Assembly: GCA_002839825.1 (NCBI GenBank)
Contig: PGYU01000018.1
Coordinates: 1-52,276, forward strand
Origin: Ignavibacteriae bacterium HGW-Ignavibacteriae-1
GTDB taxonomy: Bacteria > Bacteroidota > Ignavibacteria > Kapaibacteriales > UBA2268
Reading direction: 5' to 3'
DNA length: 52,276 nt
Each line of letters begins with the position of its first letter. Position 1 is the first letter of the stretch. The position numbers and the translations under genes are program-made. This document shows, one piece after another, positions 16,940 to 26,274 of this stretch. The notes below the pieces were generated by a model that ran no database searches, was not told the origin of the DNA, and saw only the letters and a program-made list of their open reading frames with translations.

Positions 16940-17722
16940 ATGAAAATGATTAAATGTATTTTATTGACTGCATTATTTGTTTTCGCATTGCAAAATGATT
17001 CAATCGCTGACGATGACTATATGAAATTTGGCATCACCGGCGGAGCAATGAGTTTTTATCATAGCTCGGACAATACAAATTTTTCATGGAATCAGGGAGA
17101 GGCGGGGACTGCCGGAACGCCGGATAAAATCAGCCAACGGAATTATTCTTTCCCAATTGGGCTTGTTGTAGAAATTAAGCCTGTCGAATTTCTTGTGCAA
17201 ACGGTACTTGCTAGGATGACATATAACGACTACGGCTTTGAAAGCACTTTCTTCGAGCACAAGTTGATTGGATTAGACGGCGAAAATGAAACTATGATGG
17301 GGTATTTCTCCACTGTGGACCAATTTGATTTATCTGCTATAAGCTTGGAATTGCAATTCAAACACTATCTCCTTGGTAATTTGAATCTTGCCGGCGGATT
17401 AACTTTTGATTATTTTATAAAAAATGAAATCAAAAGAGTTTATAATGTGCATGAGCCGGATTATCATACTTTTAGACCTCAAGAAGGTTTCGAACTTGAA
17501 AACAATGGTCGGACAAAGGTATTGCACGATAAATCGGAAATTGATGAATTTAACAAATTCCAATTCGGTGTTAATTTGGGTATTAGCTACGATTTCAACA
17601 TGTCATCAATTCAAATAAGTCCTTACACCAATTTCACTTACTATTTCACCTCTCTTATTTCAGACCAGAATTTAAAATTCAATAAATTCAATGTCGGAAT
17701 TGATTTTATGTTTAGGATATAA
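16940..17722 (+). CDS. Putative outer-membrane beta-barrel protein
   Basis: A 260-residue protein with a signal peptide (MIKCILLTALFVFAL, cleavage near DSIADDD). Alternating hydrophobic strands (YMKFGITGGAMSFYH, LGLV-type strands) and a final strand ending in phenylalanine-arginine-isoleucine (NVGIDFMFRI) are typical of small outer-membrane barrels. GAGGAAA gives a good ribosome site. It follows the T9SS cargo gene by 44 bases and could be co-transcribed with it. No specific family was recognised. Confidence 0.7.
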   Translation: MKMIKCILLTALFVFALQNDSIADDDYMKFGITGGAMSFYHSSDNTNFSWNQGEAGTAGTPDKISQRNYSFPIGLVVEIKPVEFLVQTVLARMTYNDYGFESTFFEHKLIGLDGENETMMGYFSTVDQFDLSAISLELQFKHYLLGNLNLAGGLTFDYFIKNEIKRVYNVHEPDYHTFRPQEGFELENNGRTKVLHDKSEIDEFNKFQFGVNLGISYDFNMSSIQISPYTNFTYYFTSLISDQNLKFNKFNVGIDFMFRI

Positions 17723-17744
17723 AAAATTAATAAATATTTAAATA

Positions 17745-17785
17745 AAAAAAAATGCACGAGCCTGTACCCGTGCATTTTTTATTTT
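17745..17785. terminator. Bidirectional terminator
   Basis: AAAAAATGCACG (17747-17758) pairs with CGTGCATTTTTT (17769-17780), with A- and T-runs on the two sides. It lies between the convergent beta-barrel and VIT/vWA genes and can serve both. Confidence 0.87.
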
Positions 17786-17801
17786 TAATTAAATGATTTA
17801 A

Positions 17802-20543
17802 TTACAATACTTTTACCACAATATATTTAATTTTATGACCTTCATATAAGACTTCCTTGGGAGCAATGTTCGTCGGGTTGTGCATAAAAGTAAATGAAAT
17901 CAGCTTTTCGCTTCCACGTTTCAATTTGTGAGCAATCGCCGATATTCCATCCGGCACTTTACCAAATCCTAAAATATCATTATAAGTATGAGTTTTTAGC
18001 AGATTATCACTCTCATCGAAATAAGATACTTCAATCTTGGCTTGGTTGCCTATCATTACTTGTTCGCCACTTCCATCTTTTAGTAAAGCAAAAATATGTC
18101 CATTCTTATTTTCTGCTTCATAAGTCTTGTCCATATATTCAATCATGAATTTATTTGGCAAGTATATTGTCAAACTGAATTGATAACTCAATGCCCTTTC
18201 AACAAGATAGGGGTCGCATCCTTCGATAGCTTTGATATAATCTGCTTTAACAATATTCTCAATTTCAGAAAAAAGGTATTCGTCAATTAAATTTTTCTCT
18301 GATATTTCAATTTTGTCGTATTCGCCCTCATCATTTGTATATAATCTGCCGTTGATTAGTATGTTTCCTAATTTAAAGTCAAAAATCCTGCTGGTATTCT
18401 TAAAACTAAATTTGAGATTAGAAGTTGGAAACTGAAGATATTTATATTCACTTTCGTCATCATCAGCGTACATTGGCATTATAGGATTTTCTATATCACT
18501 ATAACTACCAGAGCCATTAACTTTGAAACCTTTACCAGACATAACAACACCTTTTGTTTGGGGATACCCCCCGTTAAGTTCACCTGAAGCTGACGCCCGT
18601 GACATAACATCAACAGTCCCCCTATTAATTTGGGCTGGAATTACGATCCCGCCTATGCCCTCCATTCCCTCAGGAACCGGTAATGGCTGATTAACAGTAT
18701 CATATTCGCCGCTTTCGTTGCGTATTTCCGAATCAATTGCCACAAACGAAGTATGCTCGGTGAGAAGCTTATATTTCATGCCAATCTCAGTTATTGCGTC
18801 TTCAAACGATAGTGTACTAATATTTTTATAATTGTAATTATTTTTGCCGAAATTATCATACATTTCGATTAATTTCAATTTATTTCGGGCATAAATATAT
18901 TTAATGGCGTTCGATTGGTCCATTTTGCCGAATCTATCAACCGGAATGTTCACATGCAAATCTTGTTTGGCAGTTTTACCTCTCAAAACGATTGTTCCAC
19001 TGGGATGACCTTCGTACTTTCCATAAACAATGATGGGTCTTTCGGCAGTCAAATCGAAAGGCTTGATTGGCTCAACGTCGTAAGTCGCAAATCCGTCAAA
19101 TTCGATGCTGATGTCCGTCAATACCGGTGATTCGATATATTTCATGAATCTATCGGCAGCTTTTTGAGCTCCTTCAGGACCGGTAATAATAAGCGGCTCG
19201 CCTGCTCCGGCTAATGCCATTGCTTCGATTAAAAATCGGTTCATACTATTGCCGATTCCAAATGAATATAAATTTGCTTTGTTCAGATTGTCGCGAATGT
19301 AATTCACAGCTTTTTTATCAACTCCAACCAATCCGTCCGTCATCACGACAATAGATTTGGAATAGCCCTCATTATTCGGCATATTTAAAGCTAATTCCAA
19401 TGCCGGCATTAATTCTGTGCCGCCGTGTCCGTGTTCTTTGTTGATGAATTCAATCGCATTCATTAGATTTTTATCGGTAGCAGCAATTGAATTTTCCGAA
19501 AATAAAACTGTTCCCGAAGCAAATAATATCACATTGAATAAATCATTCGGACGCATTCGGCGAAGCAATTGCTCCATAGAAGCTTTGGAAATGTCTATCG
19601 GAAATCCATTCATCGAACCCGACACGTCAACCACAAAGATAAACTCCCTCGGCACGACATCTTTGATTTCGACTCTTTTGGGCGGTTGGATTACCAACAT
19701 GAAATAATTTTCTTTATCGCCTTGGTGCAGCAATAGTCCCGTTTCGATTCTTTCTCCCGCCGGACGAAATGAAAGGATGAAATCGCGGTTGCCGCTTTTT
19801 TCTTCACCTTTTGCCAATTTGATAATTTGTTGGTTATCGTTGAGTTTTTGAATTTCAATTTTGTGCGATTTTGAACTGAGTTTATCCATTGGGATGATTG
19901 TGTTCATTGTGATTGAAATATCAAAATCATATGTCGGCACATTTGAAGGTATATATCCTACATTTTCTACCGGATTATCAGTGTCGTTCTTTTCGGAAAT
20001 ATATCTCGGACCGACCACTGTTGGCAGTACAAATTCGTATTCCAATTCTTCGGGAATCAGCATTTCGGTATATCGCAATGCTACTTGAATTGTATCGCCG
20101 GGCATGACATTTGCCACATTCATTGAGAAAATATTTGGTCTTCTTTGCTCTAAAAGTGATGCACTTTTGCCTTCCTCCTTGGCTTCTTCGTACATTTCAC
20201 GTGCTTTCGCTTTTGGTTGAATTACTGCTTTTATCGTCCTATCGGCAATTTTCATTTCCATTGCATACACTGCTGCACGCGTGGAAGCAGGGAAAACATA
20301 AACGGCTTCGATGGCTTTCTCGCCACGATTGACGTAGCTTTGGGTAATAGTGACGTCTGCCATCATTCCCGAAATGGTTACGTCGGCTTTTGTAGATAGC
20401 AAGGGGAAATGCTCGATGTTAATGTCCGGTGGCAATTCAAAATAGGGTGATTCGCCCTTTACACCCGCTTCCACGAATGACCTTTGTGCTGAAACGTAAC
20501 TTAAAGAGACCAAAAACGCAATAGTTAAAATTAAAAATTTCAT
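17802..20543 (-). CDS. Exported VIT and von Willebrand factor A domain protein
   Basis: Starting at the ATG at 20543 (upstream AAAGGTGG; a GTG at 20555 is less likely), the protein is about 913 residues. It has a signal peptide (FLILTIAFLVSLSYVSA). A VIT domain covers about residues 25-160, with VTITQSYVNRGEKAIEAVYV and YEEAKEEGKSASLLEQRRPN. A vWA domain covers about residues 295-470, with an intact metal-ion site: DVSGSMNG, GGTELMPALE, TDGLVG. The ~440-residue C-terminal part is unassigned. VIT-vWA proteins resemble inter-alpha-trypsin inhibitor heavy chains and are thought to mediate protein-protein contacts at the surface. No sorting domain or membrane anchor is visible, so its final location is unclear. 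Confidence 0.87.
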   Translation of the reverse strand: MKFLILTIAFLVSLSYVSAQRSFVEAGVKGESPYFELPPDINIEHFPLLSTKADVTISGMMADVTITQSYVNRGEKAIEAVYVFPASTRAAVYAMEMKIADRTIKAVIQPKAKAREMYEEAKEEGKSASLLEQRRPNIFSMNVANVMPGDTIQVALRYTEMLIPEELEYEFVLPTVVGPRYISEKNDTDNPVENVGYIPSNVPTYDFDISITMNTIIPMDKLSSKSHKIEIQKLNDNQQIIKLAKGEEKSGNRDFILSFRPAGERIETGLLLHQGDKENYFMLVIQPPKRVEIKDVVPREFIFVVDVSGSMNGFPIDISKASMEQLLRRMRPNDLFNVILFASGTVLFSENSIAATDKNLMNAIEFINKEHGHGGTELMPALELALNMPNNEGYSKSIVVMTDGLVGVDKKAVNYIRDNLNKANLYSFGIGNSMNRFLIEAMALAGAGEPLIITGPEGAQKAADRFMKYIESPVLTDISIEFDGFATYDVEPIKPFDLTAERPIIVYGKYEGHPSGTIVLRGKTAKQDLHVNIPVDRFGKMDQSNAIKYIYARNKLKLIEMYDNFGKNNYNYKNISTLSFEDAITEIGMKYKLLTEHTSFVAIDSEIRNESGEYDTVNQPLPVPEGMEGIGGIVIPAQINRGTVDVMSRASASGELNGGYPQTKGVVMSGKGFKVNGSGSYSDIENPIMPMYADDDESEYKYLQFPTSNLKFSFKNTSRIFDFKLGNILINGRLYTNDEGEYDKIEISEKNLIDEYLFSEIENIVKADYIKAIEGCDPYLVERALSYQFSLTIYLPNKFMIEYMDKTYEAENKNGHIFALLKDGSGEQVMIGNQAKIEVSYFDESDNLLKTHTYNDILGFGKVPDGISAIAHKLKRGSEKLISFTFMHNPTNIAPKEVLYEGHKIKYIVVKVL

Positions 20544-20669
20544 ACTCTCAACCACCTTTAAGAAAAATGTTATTCAACTTATCTAAATAGACTACTTTTT
20601 TATGAATTTGGTTACACTTATATTTGTTATAAATGAATGTTTAATTCAAAAATATAAAATTAGGGATAA

Positions 20670-21587
20670 ATGATGAATGAACAAAATGAAGAATTGAAAA
20701 AAATATTTCAGCAGCGAGACCGCTCAGTAAGGGTATTATCGAAGGATGGATTTTTCAGAGCAGTATGCGTTAAGAGTTCAAATACATCGCTCACAGCCCA
20801 ACGCAACCATAAATTGGATAAAGTTTCGGCGTTTTTCTTGTCGAGAATGATGTCATCGTCGCTAATGCTTGCCTCATTTCTAAAGGGCGAAGAGCGAGTA
20901 GTAATCGAAGTTGACGGTGAGAATGTCTTCAGAAAATTGTTTGCCGAATCAATGCAATTAGGCGAAGTCAGGGGCTATGTTGATTTGAACAACACCGAAA
21001 GCAGTTATCATGTTAATGATATTTCTGAGATTATCGGTCCGGGTTCGTTACGTGTCACAAAGATATTATACCACAAAGCAGAACCGATTCAGGGAATTGT
21101 TCCGCTTGTAAAGGGCGATATAGCCGATGATTTAGCATATTATTTCGTCCAATCGGAGCAAATCCCAACGGCAGTTGTGTTAGATGTAGAATTTGACGAT
21201 TCAGGCGAAATCAAGCATTCCGGTGGACTTATGGTGCAAGCTATGCCGGGATTTCACATAGACCAACTCCAAGCAGTATTGGATAAATTGGAAAATATAA
21301 CTCCACTTTCGGATTATTTCGCTCAAGGATTGAATCCAATGCAAATTATGAAAGAAGTACTTCCCTTCGAGTTCGATGTAATCAACAGCACACAGGTTGA
21401 CTTCTTTTGCCGATGCTCGAAAGAGATGTTTCTGTCAAAATTGTTGACGCTGGGAGCAGAGGAAATCAAATCCATGAAAAGCAGCAAACACGACGAGTTG
21501 GTCTGCAAATATTGCAACAAACATTATTATATCCAAGATGACGACTTCGATAAGCTAATCGAAGAATCTTTGGCAAAAACTAATTAA
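20670..21587 (+). CDS. hslO: Hsp33 redox-regulated chaperone
   Basis: A 305-residue cytoplasmic protein of normal Hsp33 length. The N-terminal domain ([15 protein letters not shown] onward) and [10 protein letters not shown] are typical. Near the C-terminus are four zinc-binding cysteines, as CRC and then CKYC 29 residues later; oxidation releases zinc and switches on holdase activity. Two ATGs in a row (20670, 20673) are possible; the second has better spacing to AGGGA. mscL follows after 25 bases, suggesting a stress operon for oxidants and osmotic shock. The call is secure. Confidence 0.95.
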   Translation: MMNEQNEELKKIFQQRDRSVRVLSKDGFFRAVCVKSSNTSLTAQRNHKLDKVSAFFLSRMMSSSLMLASFLKGEERVVIEVDGENVFRKLFAESMQLGEVRGYVDLNNTESSYHVNDISEIIGPGSLRVTKILYHKAEPIQGIVPLVKGDIADDLAYYFVQSEQIPTAVVLDVEFDDSGEIKHSGGLMVQAMPGFHIDQLQAVLDKLENITPLSDYFAQGLNPMQIMKEVLPFEFDVINSTQVDFFCRCSKEMFLSKLLTLGAEEIKSMKSSKHDELVCKYCNKHYYIQDDDFDKLIEESLAKTN

Positions 21588-21612
21588 TTTTTTCATTTTT
21601 TTGGGAGTAATT

Positions 21613-22020
21613 ATGAGCAGTTTCATTAGAGAGTTTAAAGAATTCGCCGTCAAAGGCAACGTAGTTGATATTGCAGTCGGTATGATTATTGGAGTTGCAT
21701 TCGGCAAAATAATAAGTTCATTTGTGAACGATATAGTTATGCCACCAATCGGTATGCTTGTGGGAGGAGTTGATTTCCAAAATTTGAGCTATGTACTCCG
21801 AGAAGCAACCGAAGCAAAAGAAGCTGTAACCATTAATTATGGAATGTTTATCAACAATGTGATTGATTTTGTTATCATAGCATTCTTTATTTTCGTGGCG
21901 ATAAAAGCTATGAACAGATTGACACGCAAAGAAGAAGTCGCTCCCGAACTCACAGTACCGGCAGCACCAAGCGCCGAAGTCGAATTATTAACCGACATCA
22001 GAGATTTGCTGAGGAAGTAA
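21613..22020 (+). CDS. mscL: Large-conductance mechanosensitive channel
   Basis: From the ATG at 21613 (ribosome site GGGAG) the protein is 135 residues, normal for MscL. It has the N-terminal amphipathic helix ([16 protein letters not shown]), the first membrane helix with [19 protein letters not shown] and the conserved NDIVMPPIG, a short periplasmic loop, the second membrane helix ([20 protein letters not shown]) and a cytoplasmic bundle helix ([12 protein letters not shown]). It forms a pentameric pore in the inner membrane that opens under high tension during osmotic down-shock. It lies in a probable operon with hslO. Confidence 0.96.
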   Translation: MSSFIREFKEFAVKGNVVDIAVGMIIGVAFGKIISSFVNDIVMPPIGMLVGGVDFQNLSYVLREATEAKEAVTINYGMFINNVIDFVIIAFFIFVAIKAMNRLTRKEEVAPELTVPAAPSAEVELLTDIRDLLRK

Positions 22021-22032
22021 AATTTCAATCTA

Positions 22033-22066
22033 AACCTTCCGAAGGGTTCCAAACCTTCGGAAGGTT
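22033..22066. repeat. Inverted repeat downstream of mscL
   Basis: AACCTTCCGAA (22033-22043) and TTCGGAAGGTT (22056-22066) form a perfect 11-base stem. It could act as the mscL terminator, but there is no T-run; it resembles a dispersed palindrome. Confidence 0.7.
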
Positions 22067-22082
22067 AGAATACAGCAAACCA

Positions 22083-22193
22083 CGAAGGGCTTGAATATAA
22101 ATAACCCCGTATGAAATGCGGGGCACGAATCATCTTCACACTATTACAAGCCCGAAGGGCTTGAATATCAATAACCCCGTATGAAATGTGGGG
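22083..22193. repeat. Two direct copies of a 41-base palindrome-containing repeat
   Basis: CGAAGGGCTTGAATATAAAT followed by AACCCCGTATGAAATGCGGGG occurs at 22083-22123 and, with two changes, at 22153-22193. Each copy contains CCCCG...CGGGG arms. The 29 bases between the copies are unique. This and the neighbouring repeats fill the 506-base gap from 22021 to 22526, in which I see no gene. Confidence 0.85.
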
Positions 22194-22271
22194 AAAATCC
22201 TGAAATATGCTGACATCATCTATTTGAACAGGATTATCAAGATTTCGTGATGGACTGGATTAATACATTTT

Positions 22272-22482
22272 AACCACAAAGTCCGCAAAGTATCCGCAAA
22301 GAACACAAAGAAACCCCAAAAGCCGTCCCCCCCCTATCAAGAGGGGGTTAGGGTGTGTTACGTAAACTTTTTTAGGACAAACCAAAACAATTAAACCACA
22401 AAGTTCGCAAAGTATCCGCAAAGAACACAAAGAAACCCAAAAGCCGTTCCCCCTCTATCAAGAGGAGGTTAGGGGGTGTGTT
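22272..22482. repeat. Two direct copies of an ~89-base intergenic repeat
   Basis: AACCACAAAGTCCGCAAAGT and the following ~70 bases occur at 22272-22360 and again at 22394-22482 with a handful of changes. Each copy ends in a C-rich/G-rich hairpin of the form CCCCCTATCAAGAGGGGG, then TTAGGG and GTGTGTT. The copies are 122 bases apart. They look like a dispersed repeat family, with no reading frame across them. Confidence 0.85.
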
Positions 22483-22526
22483 GTTTTTTATCCTGAAATA
22501 AGTTGCCAAATTTCAATTCTGCTTTT

Positions 22527-23201
22527 TCAATCTCCCGGAACATAAAATTCGCAAACTGCTTCAATCCTATTTACAAAACCAATATCTAATATTTCAGAAT
22601 ATTTTTTATTCCATTTGCAACCTTTGAAATGAGGTACACCCACATGAAAATGCAAACGCTTAGTCTTTTGCACATTGAAACTATATTGTTTTTCTTCCGA
22701 AACTATATCATTATATTTACAATTTATGTTTCTTAAAGACCGATAAAATATTTCGTCATCAGAATAAAACATAAAAAATTCAATTCTATAAGTTGTATCT
22801 TTAAAAAGAGGCTCGAAAAAATCTTCGTTCTTCATATGAATTGTCAAATTTAATGAGTCCTTGTGAAGCAAGCGTACAAAATGTGGTATTTTATCAAATT
22901 TATGTTCAAATACTCCACAACCTGGGTTTAAATAAGCAACACCATTTTTTATAAAATAGATTTCATTTGAAAAACTATAGATACCACCCAAAACCTGAGG
23001 AATGATATTTTCTTTATTTGAGCTGACTACCCAATCCGATAGAGCAAAAACATATGAGTCGTCAGTCGGGTTGAAAACCTTAACTTTTATTATTACTTCA
23101 TCATTTAAATACTGTGCTTCGATTGAACTATTCAGCTCTGTTGAAAAAATATATTGCGCATTTAGCACTAATAGTATCAAAATAATCCAAATCTTGTTCA
23201 T
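22527..23201 (-). CDS. Hypothetical exported protein
   Basis: The likely start is the ATG at 23201 (ribosome site AAAGGGTG), giving 224 residues. The N-terminal extension of the longer frame runs into a dispersed repeat (encoding LSLSKGE) and is not credible. A signal peptide (WIILILLVLNAQYIFS) leads a beta-rich protein with one notable cysteine-containing block (YLNPGCGVFEHKFDKIPHFV). No family was recognised. It stands between two repeat-filled gaps. Confidence 0.6.
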   Translation of the reverse strand: MNKIWIILILLVLNAQYIFSTELNSSIEAQYLNDEVIIKVKVFNPTDDSYVFALSDWVVSSNKENIIPQVLGGIYSFSNEIYFIKNGVAYLNPGCGVFEHKFDKIPHFVRLLHKDSLNLTIHMKNEDFFEPLFKDTTYRIEFFMFYSDDEIFYRSLRNINCKYNDIVSEEKQYSFNVQKTKRLHFHVGVPHFKGCKWNKKYSEILDIGFVNRIEAVCEFYVPGD

Positions 23202-23320
23202 TATTTCACCCTTTCGATATTCCCTATTTTTAAAATCAGAATCCAACAATACAAAACACAAACTTATGAAAAAATTGAATAGTAGCAAATATTCAATTAT
23301 ATTTGTCTTATTTAAACTCT

Positions 23321-23459
23321 CACCTTTCGACAGGCTCAGGGTACATATTCGTACATAAAAATCAAACCCCACGAATAAATTCGTTGGCTATGTTTTGGAC
23401 AGAACGCTGTTCTGTCCCTACATTTCAGATGTGCCACACCTGCCAGGTGTGGCACATCT
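23321..23459. repeat. Cluster of intergenic repeats and palindromes
   Basis: In the 306-base gap 23202-23507, TTTCGACAGGCTCAGGGT (about 23324-23341) resembles a common dispersed repeat. Three palindromes follow: ACGAATAAATTCGT (23371-23384), GGACAGAACGCTGTTCTGTCC (23397-23417) and a perfect 15-base stem with a 3-base loop (AGATGTGCCACACCT/AGGTGTGGCACATCT, 23427-23459). No gene is seen here. Confidence 0.82.
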
Positions 23460-23465
23460 ACAGAC

Positions 23466-23502
23466 CACAAAAAAAAAAGGCTGCCCAATCGGACAGCCTC
23501 AG
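23466..23502 (-). terminator. Rho-independent terminator of glyA
   Basis: Read on the minus strand, GAGGCTGTCC then a short loop and GGGCAGCC are followed by a run of T. It starts a few bases after the glyA stop codon. Confidence 0.88.
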
Positions 23503-23507
23503 TTTGA

Positions 23508-24806
23508 TTAGAGTATCTTTTGATGTAGCGGATATTTCGAAGTGAATTCTTTCACTTCGTTGCGGACTTGCTCGTAAACGCTTTCGTTACCGACGTTGGT
23601 GATTACTTTGTCAATAAATTCAGCAACTTGGACGAAATCGTCTTCTTTCAATCCGCGAGTAGTCATCGCCGGAGTTCCGAGCCTGATACCCGATGTTACC
23701 AATGGTGGTTGAGTATCGTTGGGCACAGCGTTTTTGTTGCAAGTGATGCCGGATTCATCAAGGGCATTTTCGGCTTGTTTGCCTGTCACACCTTTGTTGC
23801 GCAAATCAACAAGCATCAAATGGTTGTCTGTACCGCCGCTGACCAAATCATATCCCTTGGATACAAGTGCTTTGGCGAATGCTTGGGCATTTTTGATTAC
23901 CTGAGTAGCGTATAAATCAAATTCGTCGCTCAATACTTCGCCGAATGCCACAGCTTTGGCAGCGATAACGTGCATCAGTGGTCCGCCTTGAACGCCCGGC
24001 ATCACCCACGAATCTAATACTTCGCCGATATTTTTGACGCGACCGGATTTAGGTGCAACGATTCCGAATGGATTTTCGTAGTCCGTGTGAGTCATGATGA
24101 TTCCACCACGTGGTCCGCGTAAAGTTTTGTGAGTCGTCGAAGCGACAATATCACAATAGGGAACAGGGTTAATCAGTTTACCCTTGGCAATCAAACCTGC
24201 AGGATGAGCAATATCTGCAAACAAAAACGCACCGACTGAATCTGCTATTTCGCGGAATTTCTTGAAATCAATATCACGCGGATATGCCGAAGCACCAACT
24301 GTGATTAACTTCGGTTTGTGCTTTTTGGCTAATTCAGCCGCTTTGTCATAATCAATTCTGCCTGTTGCAGGGTCTAATTCGTAAGCTACGAAGTTATAGA
24401 ATTTGCCCGAAAAATTCACAGGCGAGCCGTGAGTCAAATGACCGCCATGAGCAAGGCTCAATCCCATGACTGTGTCGCCATGGTTGAGGAATGTGAAATA
24501 GACAGCCATGTTGGCATTGCTTCCGCTGTGCGGTTGCACGTTGACATATTCTGCGCCGAATAGCTTTTTCAGTCTTTCGCGTGCAAGGTCTTCAGCCATG
24601 TCCACATATTCGCAACCGCCGTAGTAGCGTTTGCCCGGATAGCCTTCGGCATATTTGTTAGTCAGTACCGAGCCCTGAGCTTGCATTACGGCTTCGGAAG
24701 TGAAATTCTCACTTGCAATTAATTCGATTTTATCGTGCTGTCTTCCATTTTCTAACATCAAAATGTCGTACAGTTCGGGGTCATATTTTTTTACATTTTC
24801 ATACAT
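23508..24806 (-). CDS. glyA: Serine hydroxymethyltransferase
   Basis: This 432-residue enzyme has the full SHMT set. [19 protein letters not shown] and [18 protein letters not shown] are near the N-terminus, [11 protein letters not shown] is in the cofactor site, [12 protein letters not shown] follows, and the pyridoxal phosphate lysine lies in [13 protein letters not shown]. It converts serine and tetrahydrofolate to glycine and 5,10-methylene-tetrahydrofolate in the cytoplasm, the main one-carbon source. asnS lies 34 bases upstream on the same strand, so co-transcription is possible. The gene is intact and ordinary. Confidence 0.97.
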   Translation of the reverse strand: MYENVKKYDPELYDILMLENGRQHDKIELIASENFTSEAVMQAQGSVLTNKYAEGYPGKRYYGGCEYVDMAEDLARERLKKLFGAEYVNVQPHSGSNANMAVYFTFLNHGDTVMGLSLAHGGHLTHGSPVNFSGKFYNFVAYELDPATGRIDYDKAAELAKKHKPKLITVGASAYPRDIDFKKFREIADSVGAFLFADIAHPAGLIAKGKLINPVPYCDIVASTTHKTLRGPRGGIIMTHTDYENPFGIVAPKSGRVKNIGEVLDSWVMPGVQGGPLMHVIAAKAVAFGEVLSDEFDLYATQVIKNAQAFAKALVSKGYDLVSGGTDNHLMLVDLRNKGVTGKQAENALDESGITCNKNAVPNDTQPPLVTSGIRLGTPAMTTRGLKEDDFVQVAEFIDKVITNVGNESVYEQVRNEVKEFTSKYPLHQKIL

Positions 24807-24840
24807 ATCAAAATCCGTTTTTATTGAATAATATTCTAAT

Positions 24841-26193
24841 TTATGGTGTAATTCTGTAAATCATTCTTGGGAAAGGAATTACCTCGCGAATGTGTGTCGC
24901 TCCGGTAATCCACTTGACTGTGCGCTCTACTCCGAGTCCGAATCCGCTGTGGGGGACGCTTCCGTAGCGCCGCAAATCCAAATACCATTTGAATTCTTCT
25001 TCGGGTAAATCTTCATGTTTGATGCGTTGTAACAGCAAATCGAAATCGTCTTCTCTTTGGCTGCCGCCGATTAATTCACCGGCTCTTTCAGGACCTAACA
25101 TATCCATCGCGAGAACGACTTTAGGATTGTTCGGGTCGCGCTTCATGTAAAATGCTTTAATTTCAGTTGGGTAGCGATGAATTATCATCGGTTTGTCGAA
25201 TTGTTCCATGATTGCTTCCTCTTGTGGCGAGCCAAAATCTTCACCCCATGGGAATGGAAGAATTTCGACATCTTTTCCGTCAATTTTTTTATTCAGAGGA
25301 ATTTTGTTTTCCACCAACCAATCAACTGCATCCGAATAGCTCATTCTGTGGAATGGGCGACGAACTTTTTCGAGTTTTGTGATGTCGCGTTCTAATGTTT
25401 GAAGTTCTTTTTGGCAAGTTTTCAAGCAATATTGAACAATGTATTCGACCAAATCTTCTGCCAAATCCATGTCATCGTTCAAATCGAAAAATGCCATTTC
25501 GGGTTCGACCATCCAAAATTCAGTCAAATGTTTACGTGTTTTGGAGCGTTCGGCACGGAAAGCGGGTCCGAAAGTATAAACTTTGCCCAAAGCGAGTGCT
25601 GTTGCTTCGGCATAAAGTTGACCTGATTGTGACAAGTATGCTTTTCCCAAATCAAAATATTCGGTTTCGAATAGTGTGGAAGTGCCTTCGCAAGCATTCG
25701 GTGTCAAAATTGGCGAATCCATTAGTTTGAATCCGTTACCGTCGAAAAAGTCGCGAATCGCTTTCATCACAGCCGCTCTGACACGCATAATGGCATGTTG
25801 GCGCGATGAACGTAACCACAAATGGCGATGCTCAATCAAAAATGAATCCCCGTGCTCCTTAGGAGTAATTGGGTATTCTTGAGCTAATTGAATAATTTGC
25901 AAATTTGTGACATCTATTTCAAAGCCGCCCGGGGCTTTTTCGTTGCTTACTACTTTGCCTGTCAAGCTAATTGATGACTCTTGGGTCAGGCTTTTGGCAT
26001 TTTCGAAAGCTTCTTCGCTAACATTAGTCTTGAAGACGACGCATTGGATTACTCCGGTGCCGTCGCGAAGCATGATGAATTGTAATTTCCCTTTTCCTGT
26101 AAGATTGTAAACCCAGCCACGCAATGTGACTTCTTCGCCTACATACTTATGGATGTCTTCGATATAATGAAAACTTTTGTAACTCGACAACAT
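24841..26193 (-). CDS. asnS: Asparaginyl-tRNA synthetase
   Basis: A 450-residue class II aminoacyl-tRNA synthetase of the Asp/Asn subgroup. The N-terminal OB fold ([20 protein letters not shown]) binds the anticodon. The catalytic core has motif 2 ([18 protein letters not shown]) and motif 3 ([15 protein letters not shown]). The substrate region [18 protein letters not shown] with the AsnS-like CEG, and the lack of AspRS insertions, support AsnRS over AspRS. It charges tRNA-Asn. It is probably co-transcribed with glyA. The length is normal. Confidence 0.95.
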   Translation of the reverse strand: MLSSYKSFHYIEDIHKYVGEEVTLRGWVYNLTGKGKLQFIMLRDGTGVIQCVVFKTNVSEEAFENAKSLTQESSISLTGKVVSNEKAPGGFEIDVTNLQIIQLAQEYPITPKEHGDSFLIEHRHLWLRSSRQHAIMRVRAAVMKAIRDFFDGNGFKLMDSPILTPNACEGTSTLFETEYFDLGKAYLSQSGQLYAEATALALGKVYTFGPAFRAERSKTRKHLTEFWMVEPEMAFFDLNDDMDLAEDLVEYIVQYCLKTCQKELQTLERDITKLEKVRRPFHRMSYSDAVDWLVENKIPLNKKIDGKDVEILPFPWGEDFGSPQEEAIMEQFDKPMIIHRYPTEIKAFYMKRDPNNPKVVLAMDMLGPERAGELIGGSQREDDFDLLLQRIKHEDLPEEEFKWYLDLRRYGSVPHSGFGLGVERTVKWITGATHIREVIPFPRMIYRITP

Positions 26194-26274
26194 AATTATC
26201 CCATTATTGTAAATTTTGTAACTTACAAAAATACGAATAACACGGCAAAATAATCTTTTGAATGATAAAAGTTA

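Noticed and set aside
22083..22193. Two 41-base repeats separated by 29 bases look like a minimal CRISPR array.
   Set aside because: Only two copies, no cas genes nearby and a strong internal hairpin; a dispersed intergenic repeat is more likely.
23202..23372. N-terminal extension of the hypothetical exported protein.
   Set aside because: It covers a dispersed repeat and lacks a ribosome site; the signal peptide starts at 23201.
24841..26193. Aspartyl- rather than asparaginyl-tRNA synthetase.
   Set aside because: Length, the CEG active-site segment and lack of the AspRS insertion domain favour AsnRS.
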